Assembly: GCA_021787595.1 (NCBI GenBank)
Contig: JAJYLQ010000017.1
Span: 1 to 64,000 of the forward strand
Origin: Chloroflexota bacterium
GTDB lineage: Bacteria; Chloroflexota; Anaerolineae; Anaerolineales; Villigracilaceae
Length of the DNA stretch: 64,000 bases
Reading direction: 5' to 3'
The notes under the pieces were generated by a model. That model saw nothing but the letters and a program-made list of their open reading frames with translations. It was not told the origin of the DNA and did not search any database. Shown here in pieces: positions 16,454-24,861 of this stretch (its first letter is position 1; each line of letters opens with the position of its first letter). Position numbers and translations under genes: made by a program.

Positions 16454-16487
16454 AAAAAATCCGAAGTCGCAAGGCTTCGGATTTTTT
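16454..16487. terminator. Bidirectional terminator
   Basis: AAAAAATCCGAAG and CTTCGGATTTTTT form a 13-bp stem around an 8-nt loop, with A-run and T-run on the two sides, so it can stop transcription in either direction. On the minus strand it ends the BrnTA operon. Its stem sequence resembles that of the terminator at 17180. Confidence 0.88.
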
Positions 16488-16494
16488 CATTTTA

Positions 16495-16749
16495 TTAAGA
16501 GGCGCTATGCAATTCTTCGCGCACCACCCGTCGCAAAATGACTTCAATGGGTTCCTGCTGATTGGTAATGTATTCGCGCAAGGCATTGTTGATCAATGTT
16601 TGATAGTTCCCGCCGCCCGCCGCGTCCACTTGATCGCGAAACCAATTCAAAATGTCATCATCAATGCGGATCGTGATTCGGGTTTTTCCCTTCGATGCAG
16701 GGACAACTACGCCGCGTTTGCCTTTGCTAAAGTCATATTCCTTCTTCAT
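16495..16749 (-). CDS. brnA: BrnA-type antitoxin
   Basis: 84 aa. A basic N-terminus is followed by a ribbon-helix-helix domain: KTRITIRIDDDILNWF then YQTLINNALREYI. It should bind and neutralise the BrnT toxin and repress the operon by binding its promoter. ATG 16749 has an excellent ribosome site (TGAGGAAC), which rules out the longer frames to 16839. It overlaps the toxin gene upstream by 17 nt. The order toxin-antitoxin is typical of BrnTA. Confidence 0.85.
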   Translation of the reverse strand: MKKEYDFSKGKRGVVVPASKGKTRITIRIDDDILNWFRDQVDAAGGGNYQTLINNALREYITNQQEPIEVILRRVVREELHSAS

Positions 16750-17014
16750 TTTGTTCCTCATACATCTTTCTTTCACGCGCAGTCGCTTTCCGCGCGGAGA
16801 TAATTCGAATAACAATATCCCGAAACGTGTAAACCACAACCAGAATCCGGCTCAGAAAATCCCTGCCGACTGTAATAAAGCGATCTTCGCGTTCATTCTC
16901 ATCTCGAATGGTGATGGCATTTTCATCTTCAAAGACGCCAACAGCATCAGCAAACCTGACGCCATGCTTCTTGAAATTTGATTTTGCTTTGTTGGGATCC
17001 CATTCGTAATTCAT
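16733..17014 (-). CDS. brnT: BrnT-family toxin
   Basis: 93 aa. It matches the BrnT ribonuclease-like family: MNYEWDPNKAKSNFKKHGV at the start, EDRFITVGRD in the middle and RIISARKATARERKMYE at the end. In Brucella, BrnT is an RNase that halts translation and is held by BrnA; this is inferred here from the family. First gene of the pair, with its stop inside the antitoxin gene. Confidence 0.88.
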   Translation of the reverse strand: MNYEWDPNKAKSNFKKHGVRFADAVGVFEDENAITIRDENEREDRFITVGRDFLSRILVVVYTFRDIVIRIISARKATARERKMYEEQNEEGI

Positions 17015-17026
17015 TCACCTAATTAT

Positions 17027-17170
17027 ATGCACGGATGTACACAGGTGCAAGGGCATGGTCACGGCGCGGATTGGATCGCGGATGATATTGCCGAACGTCT
17101 CGAAGGCATGGTGGACGATACCCGCAAGCGCCATCGCCAGGTGGAAGTGACTGCCTTTCAGCCTGCGTAA
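17027..17170 (+). pseudogene. Orphan C-terminal coding remnant
   Basis: A 47-codon frame ending at TAA 17168-17170, rich in GHGHGADWIADDIAERL. It runs directly into a plus-strand terminator at 17180, as a gene end would. No ribosome site precedes the ATG and the family is not recognised. It is probably the last part of a gene whose front was replaced by the BrnTA insertion. Confidence 0.4.
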
Positions 17171-17179
17171 CAACAAAGA

Positions 17180-17210
17180 ACTCCGAAGCCGAAACTTCGG
17201 AGTCTTTTTA
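17180..17210 (+). terminator. Rho-independent terminator
   Basis: ACTCCGAAG (17180-17188) pairs with CTTCGGAGT (17195-17203), followed by CTTTTTA. It lies 10 nt after the orphan coding remnant and reads in its direction. Confidence 0.85.
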
Positions 17211-17235
17211 TCCTTCATCCATTTGATCTCGTTCG

Positions 17236-17691
17236 TCAATCGCTCACGAAATTATCCAGCACGATGACATCCATCAACTTTTGAAGTTTGGACAGTTGCT
17301 TGTCGTTCGTCAAAAACGCTTTTGCCCCATGAGAAAGACTTGCTGCAACTTGTAACGCATCGGGCGGAGCAATGTTGTATTTGGCGCGCAATTGAGCCGC
17401 GGTCCGGGCAACGTTGCGATCTGCATCCACAATGGCGAGATTTGGAAAATGGATCAGCACCGCTTCATATTCCCGCGCCGCTGACTCGAATCCCAATTGC
17501 CATGGGCGGACGGTAATCTCCATCAATGTGATCGTGGATGTCACGCCTTTCCATTTCCCCTCTTCGATTCCGTTGATCGTTATTTGGGCAAGTTCACCGT
17601 AACGTTGATTGTCCTCGAGAAAATAGATGAAGATGGGCGTATCCAGCCCGGTGACTTTCGCTTTCGCTAATCGCGTGCCGAGTTCGTCCAT
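17236..17691 (-). CDS. vapC: PIN-domain toxin (VapC-like)
   Basis: 151 aa ribonuclease of the PIN fold. Acidic residues are at VTGLDTPIFIYFLE (Asp), TLMEITVRP (Glu), APPDALQVAAS (Asp) and LTNDKQL (Asp). VapC toxins cut tRNA or rRNA. The start is set at ATG 17691 (MDELGTR), which overlaps the antitoxin 3' end by 25 nt; the frame beyond it is antitoxin shadow. Confidence 0.88.
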   Translation of the reverse strand: MDELGTRLAKAKVTGLDTPIFIYFLEDNQRYGELAQITINGIEEGKWKGVTSTITLMEITVRPWQLGFESAAREYEAVLIHFPNLAIVDADRNVARTAAQLRAKYNIAPPDALQVAASLSHGAKAFLTNDKQLSKLQKLMDVIVLDNFVSD

Positions 17692-17918
17692 GCCCCGCGC
17701 TCCCCGTTGAGATATTTTCGGACGTTGACACCTTTCCAAATCTCGCTATGCAGACCGTGAAGATAATCGGTATACCGCTTGGGTTGTGGGATCAAAATGA
17801 TCACGCCATCTTGAACATCAACCAGCAGACGATCTCCTTGCTTTATGTTCAATTTCTTGCGCGCGATTTGCGGAACAGCAATTTGATATTTTGCGCTGAC
17901 TTTTACGGAGGTGGTCAT
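17667..17918 (-). CDS. vapB: AbrB/MazE-type antitoxin
   Basis: 83 aa. A swapped-hairpin DNA-binding domain, MTTSVKVSAKYQIAVPQIARKKL... GDRLLVDVQDGVIILIPQP, is followed by a toxin-binding tail (YLHGLHSEIWKGV). It should neutralise the PIN toxin and autoregulate the operon. ATG 17918 has AAGGAG 7 nt upstream, so the longer frame to 18158 is rejected. Confidence 0.87.
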   Translation of the reverse strand: MTTSVKVSAKYQIAVPQIARKKLNIKQGDRLLVDVQDGVIILIPQPKRYTDYLHGLHSEIWKGVNVRKYLNGERGAWTNSARD

Positions 17919-18117
17919 GAAATCTCCTTGCTTAGCAGAAACGCTAATTCGCTTGGCATTGGATGATAACCCCGCTCGTCGCTTTGCGACTGCTTCGCGA
18001 TCCCCAGATGCGACAATACAAACTTTGAATGCAGATTCAAAATACTCATTGTCGTATTTGAGGAGGGAAGGGTGGGGTGGCGAAAGGTTTTGGCGATTTG
18101 CATGAAGGGATTCTAAA

Positions 18118-18945
18118 TCAAAGTTCATATTGATCGAAATTAGAGTCTTTATTTTCAAATACTATCCCGCCCAAATCAGCGAAGGCGTATCTGTCAAACA
18201 ATGTGGCTAATATTTGACCCTGCCCAGATGATGAACGCCCAACCTTACTACTTTGAAGAATATTTTCCATTTCATCATATTTGCCTATCCAAACAATAAT
18301 TGGAGATCCGTACATTTTGCTCCAAAAACGAATCTGAAGAATTGCATTTTGTTCGGCACTAACTATTTGCACATCTTTCTTGTCTGGCAACAACGGATGA
18401 AAATCTCTAAGTAGCCGCTTGGCAAATAATTCAAGGTGTTCAGCGTTATTTGATAATTCATTCCTGCTTACAACTGCTGTAATAAATTGTTCTAGAGTTT
18501 CTGTTGAAATAGTAAGAACGTTCTTGGAAAATCGTGATGGACGATTAAGTTCCATTTCTGCCTTCTCAGAAGCACTTTTAACCGCATCAACAATTGCAGA
18601 TGGGGCATCCTGTTTAGCGATAAAATCCCAAATCTGAAACTCACCAAATGCTTTTCTCATATTGTTAGATTCCATATAAGCAGTAAAGATTATTGTTTTT
18701 GTTCCCTCATCAAGTCTATTAATCATTTCGGCAATCTTTAGCCCATCGATGTTCCGCTCATCGAAATCTTCTAATCTCAAATCCAGCAGAACAACGTGAA
18801 AAGTTGATCTCTCCAGCTTTTGAATCGCCTCGACATAACTCGAAACAGTTTCCACTTTATAATTGGTCCGAGAAATAATGTCTTTCAAAACCTCACACCA
18901 ATCTGGATTGTCATCCACACACAGAACTTTAATTTTCTTTTCCAT
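18118..18945 (-). CDS. Response-regulator receiver protein with unknown output domain
   Basis: 275 aa. Residues 1-125 are a receiver domain: acidic pair in LCVDDNPDW, phosphorylatable Asp in VVLLDLRLEDF, Thr in IIFTAY, Lys in IAKQDAP. The C-terminal 140 residues contain a helical part and a beta part (DVQIVSAEQNAILQIRFW, PIIVWIGKYDEM) that I do not recognise; no DNA-binding motif is visible. Sequence and codon use are AT-rich compared with neighbours. It follows the membrane protein at 18984 by 38 nt, likely as one operon, with no histidine kinase nearby. Confidence 0.75.
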   Translation of the reverse strand: MEKKIKVLCVDDNPDWCEVLKDIISRTNYKVETVSSYVEAIQKLERSTFHVVLLDLRLEDFDERNIDGLKIAEMINRLDEGTKTIIFTAYMESNNMRKAFGEFQIWDFIAKQDAPSAIVDAVKSASEKAEMELNRPSRFSKNVLTISTETLEQFITAVVSRNELSNNAEHLELFAKRLLRDFHPLLPDKKDVQIVSAEQNAILQIRFWSKMYGSPIIVWIGKYDEMENILQSSKVGRSSSGQGQILATLFDRYAFADLGGIVFENKDSNFDQYEL

Positions 18946-18983
18946 TGCACGTTTCCAGTTATGAACTTTCGGACAACTGTCTG

Positions 18984-19955
18984 CTAGCTCATAAGCGACA
19001 GAATGATTTTATGAATGTACTGCAATGATCTTTCCAATGAAAGAACTATTTCTGCATCACCTTCACGCTGCTTGACAAGCTCATTCTCCATGTCTGCAAC
19101 TGTCTTCAATGCCTCTTTAAGGGATGTGAGTGAGGATGAAATATAAAACAGTATTTCCCTGTTCTCTATTAGAAAACTACTCTCATAGTCGGAGAAAAGT
19201 TTATCTGACAACTCCTTACTCAACTCGAAGTCTAATAATCTATCGAGAATATTCACAAAATCCGAGGGCTTTTTCTCTGCCTTTTTCACTTGTTTGAAAA
19301 TGCCAAGATGTCGAGCAATTCGTTTCAATATCTCATGGTGCTCGTCAATTATGTGTTCAATAGTTTCACGCCGAAAAACATAGTTTCTATCTGTTCGATA
19401 TTGATACCTAGCTGCTTTTCTATATAAGCCCAATATTGCGCTCCAACTCGCCAATTCTAATTCATTCTTAGTTGCACTCTTTATTGTGCGGATTACAATC
19501 TTGCTACCTGTTTTATCAAGCATAACAAGGTAGCCTTTTTGAACCGGAAGAGGATATTCTTGTAAATCGTAATAAAAGTAATTGAGGTGGTTTACAAACT
19601 CACTCTCCACCAACTGAATGACTTCCCCTTCTGTCAATCTGTGTGCCTTTAAATCTTCTTGGGCAGCGCTGGTGAATATCTTTTGATAATCATTAAGGTT
19701 GGTGCCCCGTTGGGAGGGATTAGCATCTTGATAAAAATCTTCGGAATCTGTTTTTTGAGTGCTGCTTGTTCCTCGCTGCTTGACCTGTTTATCTTTGTTG
19801 GCTGATTGGAAATCAAGTTCAACCCCAAACACATTGATGCGACGCAAATAACCTTTACGGATCATGATAATTATTGTTATGACAACAAGGACAAGAAGCG
19901 GAACAAATATGTACCAGTAATTTATGAAAGTATCTATTATGTCCTTCATAATCAA
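18984..19955 (-). CDS. Membrane-anchored protein of unknown family
   Basis: 323 aa. One N-terminal membrane segment (YWYIFVPLLVLVVITIIIMI, about 13-32), a charged linker (about 45-90), and a largely helical cytoplasmic domain with FVNHLNYFYYDLQEYPLPVQ and, near the end, a coiled-coil-like stretch. I recognise no kinase, nuclease or ATPase motif. AT-rich and paired with the response-regulator gene, so it may be the sensor or effector of a small acquired signalling module. Confidence 0.65.
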   Translation of the reverse strand: MIMKDIIDTFINYWYIFVPLLVLVVITIIIMIRKGYLRRINVFGVELDFQSANKDKQVKQRGTSSTQKTDSEDFYQDANPSQRGTNLNDYQKIFTSAAQEDLKAHRLTEGEVIQLVESEFVNHLNYFYYDLQEYPLPVQKGYLVMLDKTGSKIVIRTIKSATKNELELASWSAILGLYRKAARYQYRTDRNYVFRRETIEHIIDEHHEILKRIARHLGIFKQVKKAEKKPSDFVNILDRLLDFELSKELSDKLFSDYESSFLIENREILFYISSSLTSLKEALKTVADMENELVKQREGDAEIVLSLERSLQYIHKIILSLMS

Positions 19956-19993
19956 TTACTTCCTTTCCTTGTGCTTTGTTCGTTTAATTGAAA

Positions 19994-20025
19994 AGCCCTG
20001 ACAAGTTTATCATACTCGTCAGGGC
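19994..20025 (-). terminator. Terminator, probably the original one of glyA-gcvT
   Basis: GCCCTGAC (19995-20002) pairs with GTCAGGGC (20018-20025); on the minus strand TTTTC follows. It lies just after the displaced copy of the glyA-gcvT 3' end, where that gene's terminator would have been before the toxin-antitoxin insertion. Confidence 0.65.
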
Positions 20026-20045
20026 ATCTTCTATTTACTGATTTC

Positions 20046-20098
20046 CTACAACTTCGGGAACCTGCTCACAACCTTCGCGGGCGTTGCCGGACGATCCA

Positions 20099-20102
<4 letters not shown>
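20046..20102 (-). pseudogene. Displaced 3' end of glyA-gcvT
   Basis: This segment encodes VMDRPATPAKVVSRFPKL and a TAG stop, identical in protein to the last 18 residues of the glyA-gcvT fusion (20686-20742). Seven codons differ and every change is synonymous. The stop of the antitoxin gene overlaps its first bases. It is a second copy of the gene end, left on the far side of the BrnT pair. Confidence 0.85.
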
Positions 20103-20621
<519 letters not shown>

Positions 20622-20650
20622 TCAATTTATTATGCAAGCAAACCAATGGA

Positions 20651-20669
20651 ACGGCGGAAATTCCGCCGT
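20651..20669 (-). terminator. Hairpin after glyA-gcvT
   Basis: ACGGCGGAAATTCCGCCGT is nearly perfectly palindromic and lies 17 nt past the functional glyA-gcvT stop. The T-run on the minus strand is weak (TTGGTTTGC), so termination may be partial. Confidence 0.5.
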
Positions 20670-20685
20670 CCCAATTACCAATCAT

Positions 20686-23600
20686 CTAAAGTTTCGGGAA
20701 CCGACTCACCACTTTCGCGGGTGTTGCCGGACGATCCATCACGCCGCCTTGATAGATCATGATCGGCGTGCCTTCAACCGCATAAGGTACTTCGATGAAC
20801 GCCTGACCCGTTAAGAAACGTTCCATATCAATCGCACAAGATGTGACGTAACCGATGGTCTTGCCATCTGCATTCGTCACTGGGTCGCTGTTATGCGCCA
20901 TGCGGACGCGCTGGTCATCGAAGCGGAAGCGCACGACCACACCCTTGCGTTCCTTCTCACGAGCAACATACGCGTCGCGTCCGATGAACCACGGCTTGTA
21001 CGGCTTGACGTACGAACCGAATCCGCCTTCGGCAACACCCAGATCGCGATGTCCGTGTTTGCCGGAGCCGAGTCCCATCTCATCGCCATACAACGGCAGG
21101 CCCGCTTCCGTGCGAAGTGAATCGCGCGCGCCCAGACCAATCGGCTCGACTCCAAACGACGCACCGACTTTCAAAATCGTATTCCAAAAATCAACCGCGC
21201 GGTCTGGATGGACGAACAACTCGAACGCCATCTTCTCGCCTGTGTAACCTGTGCGCGAGACAATCAAATCGAATCCGCCGACAACGGCATCGCACAATTC
21301 GGTCCGCTTCAACTTCATGATGCGCGCTCGCGTCTTATCGTCCACACCCATGGCGAGCACGATGTCGCGGCTCTTCGGGCCTTGGAGCGCGATATCAATC
21401 CGCATATCGGAACCCGCTTTCGGGTCCCGTAAGTTGCGGATGACTGCCTCGTAGCCATACGTCCGCGCAAACGGTCGGGCGTTATCGATCTTCACTTTTC
21501 CATCACGCACCGCTTCGAACCACGTCCGATCCTTGTCATCGTTCGAGGCGTTGACCACCACCAGATATTTGTCCCACGCGCGGCGATAGACCAGCGTATC
21601 GTCAATCACATCCGCATCGGGCGTGAGGAACTGGCTGTATAAACTTTCGCCGGGCAGCAAGCCGCCGCAGTCGTTGGCGCAGATCGAATCGAGGAACGAC
21701 GCCGCGTCCGGGCCTTTCACTTCATACACGCCCATGTGCGAAACGTCGAACAGACCCGCGGCCTGGCGCGTGGCGAGATGTTCTTCGTAGATGCTGGTGT
21801 ACACGACCGGCATTTCCCAACCCGCGAACGGGACCATTCGTCCGCCGAGATCACGATGGGTTTGATTCAGACGAGTCCTCTTCAACTCGCCTTCAGCTTC
21901 TTTCCATTCAAACGATGGCAGCGCTTCTTTCTCGACGCTTCGACTTCGCTCAGCGCGGGCTGTCGAGTTGATTCCAACGGACCACGGCTTTTCTTCACCT
22001 TCGGTTATCAATGCTTTCTGCTTGCTGCTTCCTGCCTTCTGCTTACTATCTTTGACAACAAACGGTCCCGGTATTCGCTTGGCGTCGAAATCTTTCTTGC
22101 CATCAATGTTGAAGGATGTGTATCCATCCGACAGATCGCGCAGCCACGTCGCGACCACGCCGGCTTTTGCAGCCGGAACCTGCAACGTGTATGTGTTCGC
22201 ATCCACGCAAGTCAGCGTGCCGTTGACGATTCCTTTTGGCGTTGCGATGGATGTTTCCTGTGATTTGCCTTTTTTCAAAACGGATAGATCGCTGGACGCG
22301 GCATAATCCAAAACCTGTCGCACGCGCTGGCCGGATAATTCAAAAACGCATACTTTTCCCTCACCCTTTCTCCCTCTCCCACTGGGAGAGGGGACGGGGT
22401 GAGGAGTATCGTCAATGTAATAGAAATGTGGATAGCCGGACTTCTTGAACTTAAAGTCAATGCCCGCTGAACTTGCTAACCTTCTAACTTTCAAACGTGC
22501 GTCATTTAGCACATTGAAATCCAACTTTGCGCGGCGCTGTCGTCCATGCCGCGGCGTATCCACCGAATGCGGCGCGCAGGCCAGAAGAACATCAGCCATG
22601 ATGTCCGCTAAATCGCGCGAGGTCTTTTCCGTGAAGCCGCGCTGCGTGATCCACGGCGTGCCGAGGCGAATGCCGGATGGATCAAGCGAATTCTTATCGC
22701 CCGGAATCGTATTGCGGTTGACAACGATGCCGACAATATCCAAAATGCGCGCGGCTTGGTCGCCGCTGAGTCTGGTTCCGTCCTCACCGAGGACCGTCGT
22801 GCAATCCACATTGAACAGATGCGAGTCTGTTCCGCCGAACGGCACGCGCAGTCCGCGCTTCGTGAATTGATCCGCCATCGCCTGCGCGTTCTTGATCGTT
22901 TGCGCTTGGAGTTTCTTGAACTCTTTGGTTTGTGCGAGTTTGAAAGTCAATGCCAGAGCCGCAAAAACATTGACATGCGGTCCGCCCTGTTCGCCGGGGA
23001 AGACGGCTTTATCGAGCTTCTTTGCAATATCTGAACTTGTTGTCATCAACACTGCGCCGCGCGGGCCGTCGAGACTCTTGTGCGTGGTTGACATCACGAC
23101 ATGCGCGTGTCCAATTGGCGACGGAACCACGCCCGCTGCAACGAGTCCGCCGATGTGTGAAATGTCCGCCAGGAAGTACGCGCCGACTTCATCCGCGATC
23201 TCGCGGAACTTCTTCCAGTCAGGAATCCAGGAGTAGGATGAATAGCCTGCGATGATGAGTTTGGGTTTGTTCTCCAAAGCCAACGCACGGATAGCATCGT
23301 AATCCAGGCGCTCGTTGGAATCCACTGTGTAGTGAATCGCTTTGAACCACTTGCCGCTTCGATTGACCGACGAGCCGTGCGAGAGATGTCCGCCGTGCAG
23401 GAGGTTGAGTCCCATCACGGTATCGCCGATGTTGAGCAACGCCTGATACACGGCGTTGTTGGCGGGCGCGCCCGAAAGCGCCTGTACATTGACGAAGATT
23501 TTGTCGGCGGGATATTCCTTCGTGGCGAAGGCTTCCGCGGCGCGCCGGCGCGCCAGCGACTCGACCACATCGGCATATTCCACGCCTTTGTAATAACGCG

Positions 23601-23868
23601 GGTCGCCGTTGCGGCGATACTCACCTAAACGCGCTGGATAATCCAAAATCTCTTCTTCGGACATCCAGCGCGTCTCTTCTTCGGGGTAGCCTTCCGCATA
23701 GATATTTTGGAAGGCAGAGGCCAGAGCCTCGCGAACCGCGAGCGGCGCGGTCGATTCGGACGGGATCAAAATCAATTTGCGGGCCTGACGTTCGGCCTCG
23801 AGTTGGGTCAATTCAAAGACATCGGGGTCGAGCTTGCCGAGGTTGCCGCGGACGAGAAAATCAGTCAT
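20686..23868 (-). CDS. glyA-gcvT: Serine hydroxymethyltransferase / aminomethyltransferase fusion
   Basis: 1060 aa bifunctional protein. Residues 1-485 are a PLP-dependent serine hydroxymethyltransferase (PLP lysine K264 in STTHKSLDGPRG). Residues from about 660 to the end are the glycine-cleavage T protein (TRLNQTHRDLGGRMVPFAGW, GLFDVSHMG). Both use tetrahydrofolate, so fusion could channel the C1 unit between serine, glycine and the cleavage system. Between them is an extra domain (about 505-600) and a poor linker carrying repeat-encoded peptides: TPHPVPSPSGRGRKGEGK near 487-504, SSKQKA near 610, and STARAERSRSVEK near 635. Strong ribosome site AAGGAGAATCC before ATG 23868. The 3' end is duplicated at 20046. 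Confidence 0.9.
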   Translation of the reverse strand: MTDFLVRGNLGKLDPDVFELTQLEAERQARKLILIPSESTAPLAVREALASAFQNIYAEGYPEEETRWMSEEEILDYPARLGEYRRNGDPRYYKGVEYADVVESLARRRAAEAFATKEYPADKIFVNVQALSGAPANNAVYQALLNIGDTVMGLNLLHGGHLSHGSSVNRSGKWFKAIHYTVDSNERLDYDAIRALALENKPKLIIAGYSSYSWIPDWKKFREIADEVGAYFLADISHIGGLVAAGVVPSPIGHAHVVMSTTHKSLDGPRGAVLMTTSSDIAKKLDKAVFPGEQGGPHVNVFAALALTFKLAQTKEFKKLQAQTIKNAQAMADQFTKRGLRVPFGGTDSHLFNVDCTTVLGEDGTRLSGDQAARILDIVGIVVNRNTIPGDKNSLDPSGIRLGTPWITQRGFTEKTSRDLADIMADVLLACAPHSVDTPRHGRQRRAKLDFNVLNDARLKVRRLASSAGIDFKFKKSGYPHFYYIDDTPHPVPSPSGRGRKGEGKVCVFELSGQRVRQVLDYAASSDLSVLKKGKSQETSIATPKGIVNGTLTCVDANTYTLQVPAAKAGVVATWLRDLSDGYTSFNIDGKKDFDAKRIPGPFVVKDSKQKAGSSKQKALITEGEEKPWSVGINSTARAERSRSVEKEALPSFEWKEAEGELKRTRLNQTHRDLGGRMVPFAGWEMPVVYTSIYEEHLATRQAAGLFDVSHMGVYEVKGPDAASFLDSICANDCGGLLPGESLYSQFLTPDADVIDDTLVYRRAWDKYLVVVNASNDDKDRTWFEAVRDGKVKIDNARPFARTYGYEAVIRNLRDPKAGSDMRIDIALQGPKSRDIVLAMGVDDKTRARIMKLKRTELCDAVVGGFDLIVSRTGYTGEKMAFELFVHPDRAVDFWNTILKVGASFGVEPIGLGARDSLRTEAGLPLYGDEMGLGSGKHGHRDLGVAEGGFGSYVKPYKPWFIGRDAYVAREKERKGVVVRFRFDDQRVRMAHNSDPVTNADGKTIGYVTSCAIDMERFLTGQAFIEVPYAVEGTPIMIYQGGVMDRPATPAKVVSRFPKL
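22358..22404. repeat. Family 1 palindrome inside glyA-gcvT, in frame
   Basis: CCCTCACCCTTT at one end and GGGGTGAGG at the other enclose a hairpin (CCCTCTCCCACTGGGAGAGGGG). It is a short member of the repeat at 4834 and 6163. Its length keeps the frame and it encodes a Pro/Ser/Gly/Arg-rich peptide in a linker between enzyme domains. Confidence 0.75.
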
Positions 23869-24112
23869 TGGATTCTCCTTGGAGGGTCATGGAGTGAGTA
23901 TGTTTGATTGTCAGACCAACCAAATTGTAGACCTGTGAGGAGAGAGGGTCAAGTGAGAAACGGCATATTCGCCGGAAAAGTCCGTCAGCGGCTTTCACGA
24001 CTTACATAATTTCCATACGCCTGGTTTACAGTCCGGTAACACGGATTGACTACCATGGTTAAAGACGAAGGACTTCGATCAACTCATTTATGAAAGGATG
24101 TGAAACATAACG

Positions 24113-24784
24113 ATGAAAAAGAAACCATGGATGATCGTGGGAGGCGCGCTGATCGTGCTGGTATTGATTGGCGCCATGGGAGCCGTTGCCGTCTACGCAC
24201 AAAGTCCCACGCCAGCGACTCCCTCCGGCGGGCCCGGCCATTTCGGCGGCGGCCCGCGTCAGCTTGGTCAGGCCGAACTGGATGCCGCTGCCAAAGCGCT
24301 AAACATGACTTCCGCTGATCTCTCCGCACAACTCAGCAGCGGCAAAACCCTGGCACAGATCGCCGCCGCACAAGGCGCCGACATAAAAAATGTGATGCAA
24401 GCCATCCAGGCTGTGCGCCCCATGAGGCTTGGCCCAATAGAACTGGATGCAGCGGCCAAAGCGCTGGGCATGACCTCGGCTGACTTGGCCGCTGAACTCC
24501 AAAGCGGCAAGACACTGTCCGACATCGCCGTTGAAAAAGGCATTAGCCTGCAGACCGTGCAGCAAGCCATCCAGGCCGCGCGAAATGCGCAATTGACTAC
24601 GCAGATCAATCAGGCGGTCGCTGCCGGCAAGATGACTCAGGACAAGGCGAATTGGCTGCTTGAAGGTCTCAACAAGGGCTATCTCAATGGGCCGGGCTTT
24701 GGATTTGGTTTTGGCTTCGGGACAAGGGGTCTGCGCATGCCTGGCAGCCAGCAATCCCCGGCAACGCCGTCAACCACTCCATAA
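24113..24784 (+). CDS. Secreted protein with two internal helical repeats
   Basis: 223 aa. Signal peptide (hydrophobic residues 7-28, cleavage near YAQ). Two copies of a 45-residue helical unit follow, at about 45-97 and 105-155, each with LDAAAKAL.MTSADL and a SGKTL element. A third partial unit follows, then a Gly/Phe-rich segment (GFGFGFGFGTRG) and a Thr/Pro tail. The family is not named by me; the repeat resembles short calcium-free helical modules found in secreted Gram-positive proteins. ATG 24113 follows AAGGATGTG. Confidence 0.72.
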   Translation: MKKKPWMIVGGALIVLVLIGAMGAVAVYAQSPTPATPSGGPGHFGGGPRQLGQAELDAAAKALNMTSADLSAQLSSGKTLAQIAAAQGADIKNVMQAIQAVRPMRLGPIELDAAAKALGMTSADLAAELQSGKTLSDIAVEKGISLQTVQQAIQAARNAQLTTQINQAVAAGKMTQDKANWLLEGLNKGYLNGPGFGFGFGFGTRGLRMPGSQQSPATPSTTP

Positions 24785-24802
24785 CGTTTTGTCTCTGTAA
24801 CA

Positions 24803-24845
24803 AAAAACATGACCCATCCCGAACGTAAGGATGGGTCATGTTTTA
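24803..24845. terminator. Bidirectional terminator
   Basis: CATGACCCATCC and GGATGGGTCATG form a 12-bp stem around a 9-10-nt loop, with A-run before and TTTTAT after. It separates the secreted repeat protein (plus) from the NBR1-Ig lipoproteins (minus). Confidence 0.88.
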
Positions 24846-24861
24846 TCTTAATGGAACATGC

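Noticed and set aside
17919..18117. N-terminal extension of the VapB-like antitoxin up to 18158
   Set aside because: The extension has no family sequence, while ATG 17918 has a perfect ribosome site and starts the AbrB domain normally.
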